In this document: piece by piece, positions 60,801 through 64,000 of the stretch | Numbering within the stretch: position 1 is the stretch's first letter | Layout: the number at the start of each line of letters is the position of its first letter | Assembly (NCBI GenBank): GCA_013397115.1 | Contig: VWZW01004385.1 | Span: 641,324 to 705,323 of the forward strand | Reading direction: 5' to 3' | Source: Edolisoma coerulescens | Lineage: Eukaryota > Chordata > Aves > Passeriformes > Campephagidae | DNA length: 64,000 nucleotides | Notes under the pieces: generated by a model | What the model saw: only the letters and a program-made list of their open reading frames with translations | Told to the model about the DNA's origin: nothing | Database searches by the model: none | Program-made: the position numbers and the translations under genes

Positions 60801-63800
60801 GGAAGTTGTTCCCTACTTCAGATAAGCACAAGGGTAATGGGCACTTTTGCCTAGAACACATCCATACACCATAATAAGTATCTTTTTCACACCAAATTCT
60901 TCATCTTAGGCTGATCTCAAATTTTGTTTCGTAGGACGCTTTTGACAAAGTCATCCCCACAGCATTTATACCTGTGATGGTTCAGGAGGAACTCAAATGC
61001 CTGCTGAAAGACTGCAGTCACAAATTAGCTACTAACCAGCAAGTCTACAGAGGTTCAAATGTCTTTGGATAACTCTGCAAGTTCTGATGCTTTTGTGACT
61101 TTTGTCTGATACCAGTCAAAAAAAATTTTCCAGGATGGGGCCAGGAGCCTGGGAGAAGGGAAGAATGGCTTTTCAAACAACCTGAACAGGCATTGCCAGC
61201 ACTGAAAGTCAAAAAGCAGTCCAGGCCCCCTCATGGGAGCCTTTTGCTACCTCAAACACTAAATCACATTGCTGGATCAGTACCACATCGCTGCACAAGG
61301 CACGGGGAAGCTCTGTGTGGTACGGAAAGCCAGTGCTCTGTCCTGTGATGTTTTGATCTGCACAGATAAGATCCTGAGCAATATCCCAGAATTCTGCTCC
61401 CCGAGTATCACATCATGTTCCCATACATGGTCAGCCAGCTTCTTCTCACCAAAGGGAAAATGGTTTTCTGCAGCAGCTGGGAGGGGGTGTCTTAGGAGAT
61501 GGGTCTTGCTCTTTATTCCAGAAACACAGGGCCTGTGTGCACACTGATCCAAACGACTCATTTACTTGGTCAAAGCTAGAGAAGGGTCTAAAAAATGTGG
61601 TACATGGAAGAGCATGGGACCAAGTGGCTCCAAAGAGGGAGGAGCAGGACCTCCCCTTTCTACAGGAGGCTGTTACATTGGCTCAGCTGAGTGTTGCATG
61701 ACAAGTAAGAAGAGCAGAGATTGTCCTTTTCCATTTCGAGTGCAAATTTCTAGCTGAGGCATTGCTTTACTGCAGCACAACACTAGCAGCAATCTGACTG
61801 CATGCTGAAGCTTCCATCTCTTTTATGCCATTACCTCAAATTGCTTATCCTCATGAAAATTGGAGTGTCTCAGTGTACTGGCTTAAAAACACATGGTCAA
61901 ACTTTATGGTCCAGTTCTACTCCTTTTTTGCTGAGGTCTGAAGACTCAAAAGCTTATCAAATTAAGAATGGCCATTTAGTAAAACACGGATTTTAAATTG
62001 AATTTAAGTTGGCAAGAGCTTTTCAGCAGGGTGGTGAGGCAAATATGCCCGGTGCCAACTTCCCCATACTCCTCAAGTGAGAGGCTAAAACCTGTGGGCC
62101 ACCTTCAGTGGTGCTTTGCACCCTTCAGAGTCTACTTATTTCATTGCAATTAGGTTTAAATAGTGTTTAGCATTCCATGATTGCCCTACTTTACAGTCCC
62201 TTCATTTTCTTAGCTTAAAAAATAGCGATGTTGCAACACTGTAGTGTTTCTGTTGTGATTGTCATGATGGAAGCAGAGCCAACGCAATTTGCCCATGTTT
62301 TACTCACCGCCATCTGGCAGGGATATGGTGACATGCTAATCTTCACAGGACTCTTGTTTTTCAACTATCTGCTGGACAACTAAGGAGATCACCAGGCTGC
62401 TGGGATGAGTGCCAGATGGGAGGCAGGTATGTTTATGAGTTTAAGATTCTTATTTTCTTTCAGTGCTTTCACATGCTGTTCATGGAGTGGCAGGAAAAGT
62501 GAAAAGGGGGAGGAGGGGATGAGTCAGTGACTAGACTACAACTGCTCAAAATCACTTTGAAGTTCTGTAAAAAGGTGGTTGTTCACAGTCCACCTCTTAT
62601 CTGCTGTTTGCTCACTTGGCCTGGAGGTCTGGATGGGCTTTTTGGAAGTCCTTCCCAGTGTTTTGCCCAGTGTTCCCAGTCTGACAGGCAAACACATGGC
62701 TGAACACACATACAGTGCTCAATAAAATGGTCACATTTTCCTCTCTTCCTCATCTTTGTAGCTCTAGTGAGCTCTGGGGTGATGAAAGGACAGTCATATG
62801 CTGCCTCATCAGTAATTACAGGCAGCTGACATGGTGTTAGCACTGCAGGTGAGTCTTGCAAAGGAAGTAGAATTATGGCAGCTTTGTACCAAGAATGAGA
62901 GAAAAGTCTTTGCTCATCTCCCTGGACTTCAGGGCTGCTTAAATGGCAAATATTGCTGTAACAAGGTGGAGACTGGGTTTTCCTGCTGATGAATGCCTAA
63001 GAAACCCAAACGATAATGATAGCATCAAAGCTATCTAGATACTTTGAAGTTTATCTAAAAATCCCAACAAGAAAATCCATCAAGTCCTGAATTGTGAGAG
63101 GACAACCGCAGACAGTGGATGAAGCAGTCAGCAGATCATTGCTCCTCAAGTGATCCAGACAATAAGCCGACTTTGGAACACACTCAGGTCTCAGCTACAT
63201 GCTGCTTCCTAAGCTTCCCTCCTAGATCCCATGTCTCTCGGTCTCTTTAGGGGCCACAGCTCACTGCCACAAGTCTCAGGAGGGAGGAGGGTGCCCAGCA
63301 CCTACCCAATTCACTGGGGCTGGACCCGGAGCCAGTGCCAGCTCCTGTCAGCTTTTCAGAAGAAATCAGCAACTTCAGCAAATTTATTTAACAAATGCCT
63401 TACCCTGACTCACCTCCTTGCAGCGGGGCCAAAAACTAGAGTCTAGTTTGAGCCACTGTGATGACTAACATTCATAATGACTAACAAAGAGTTACAGCTA
63501 AAAACACAAGCTGCTTTAGCTCAAACTAAATAGTCATGGCTCACCAGTTAGGACTAAAAGATTCATGCTCAGCTCAAGTGCAGAGGAGTATCTGTGGCAC
63601 ACTCTCACCAACATGTGACATTAGCAGAGCTACGTGCAATAAATCCTTATTACAGTAGGCTTCTCAGAACAAAGATTTCTGATGAGGGGGCTGGTTTGGA
63701 AGAACCCTGTGTTGCATCAATTAAGCAAAACAAACAACTCCTCACAAATTTCCCCCTAAACAAAAACCAGAGCACAAACAAACAAACAAAATCCCTCACC

Positions 63801-64000
63801 TGTCACGCTCAAGTTGGAAATGAGCCAAGGATAAAGCACAGGACATGCGCCTGTACCTTACCTTTCTTTCTTCACCATAGGTAAGGCAATTACTCTGAAA
63901 ATTATCTGCTCCATTATTAATTAAATATCTATAAATTCACACACTCACAGACAGTATCTTTCTCAATAGGTCTTGGCATAAGGGCGCATACAGAATTTTG
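57861..64000. other. Gene-free segment, no recognised gene
   Basis: No gene is identifiable. Frames are at most about 105 codons (57979-58293 minus, 59092-59409 minus) with no family match. A T run lies near 58431-58441 and CAAA units at 63774-63790. The candidate element at 59500-59930 is annotated separately. Confidence 0.5.
59500..59930. promoter_or_regulatory. Candidate conserved noncoding element
   Basis: Unique, non-repetitive sequence with AATTAAATAAATTAATCAAGG and ACAATTAATATC at its left end, CpG-containing words (CTTGTGCGGCACATGCC, CCACGTTGCGAGG, GAGCCGCGTGG, AAATGCGAG) and a run of pyrimidine-rich DNA. No exon is recognised. It is called on texture alone and could be unconstrained. 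Confidence 0.3.

Overview
This window looks like noncoding bird DNA, most likely from a songbird (passerine) or a close relative. The main evidence is repeats recognised by eye. There are six CR1 LINE fragments, all keeping the avian CR1 3' end with its short ATTCTRTG-type terminal repeats. There is also one solo ERV LTR of a type common in bird genomes. The DNA is mostly AT-rich and CpG-poor with many short homopolymers, and there is one ambiguous base (N) at 6186. I see no prokaryotic features, rRNA, tRNA or CRISPR array.

I could not identify any protein-coding gene. The longest open frame is 146 codons, many of the longer frames lack an ATG, and the only frame with a recognisable protein family lies inside a CR1 element (57395-57799, minus strand). 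The window is best read as a gene desert or part of a very large intron.

Layout. 1-12.5 kb: no recognised genes, simple repeats, and a GC-rich but CpG-free patch at about 10.38-10.66 kb. 12.5-18.9 kb: a decayed CR1 tail, the start of a fossil hAT-Charlie-like DNA transposon (13819) followed by a 20-bp perfect palindrome, and a CR1 on the minus strand (18388-18876). 19-28 kb: no recognised genes, with two stretches that resemble conserved noncoding elements. 28.1-32 kb: a solo LTR (28143-28649), a near-perfect 23-bp-arm hairpin (29552-29607) and a CR1 tail on the plus strand. 33-40 kb: the most regulatory-looking part, with an RFX X-box motif at 35367, a CpG-rich stretch at 35.93-36.31 kb and a conserved-looking element at 39.05-39.42 kb. 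41-46 kb: two CR1 minus-strand fragments around a homeodomain-motif-rich segment. 48.9-52 kb: three more regulatory-looking segments. 57.2-57.9 kb: the best preserved CR1. 59.5-59.9 kb: another candidate element. The rest holds nothing I can name.

The likely biological content is therefore distal regulatory DNA interrupted by old transposable elements. The regulatory calls rest on sequence texture and motif content only. I cannot measure conservation, so all of them are low to moderate confidence.
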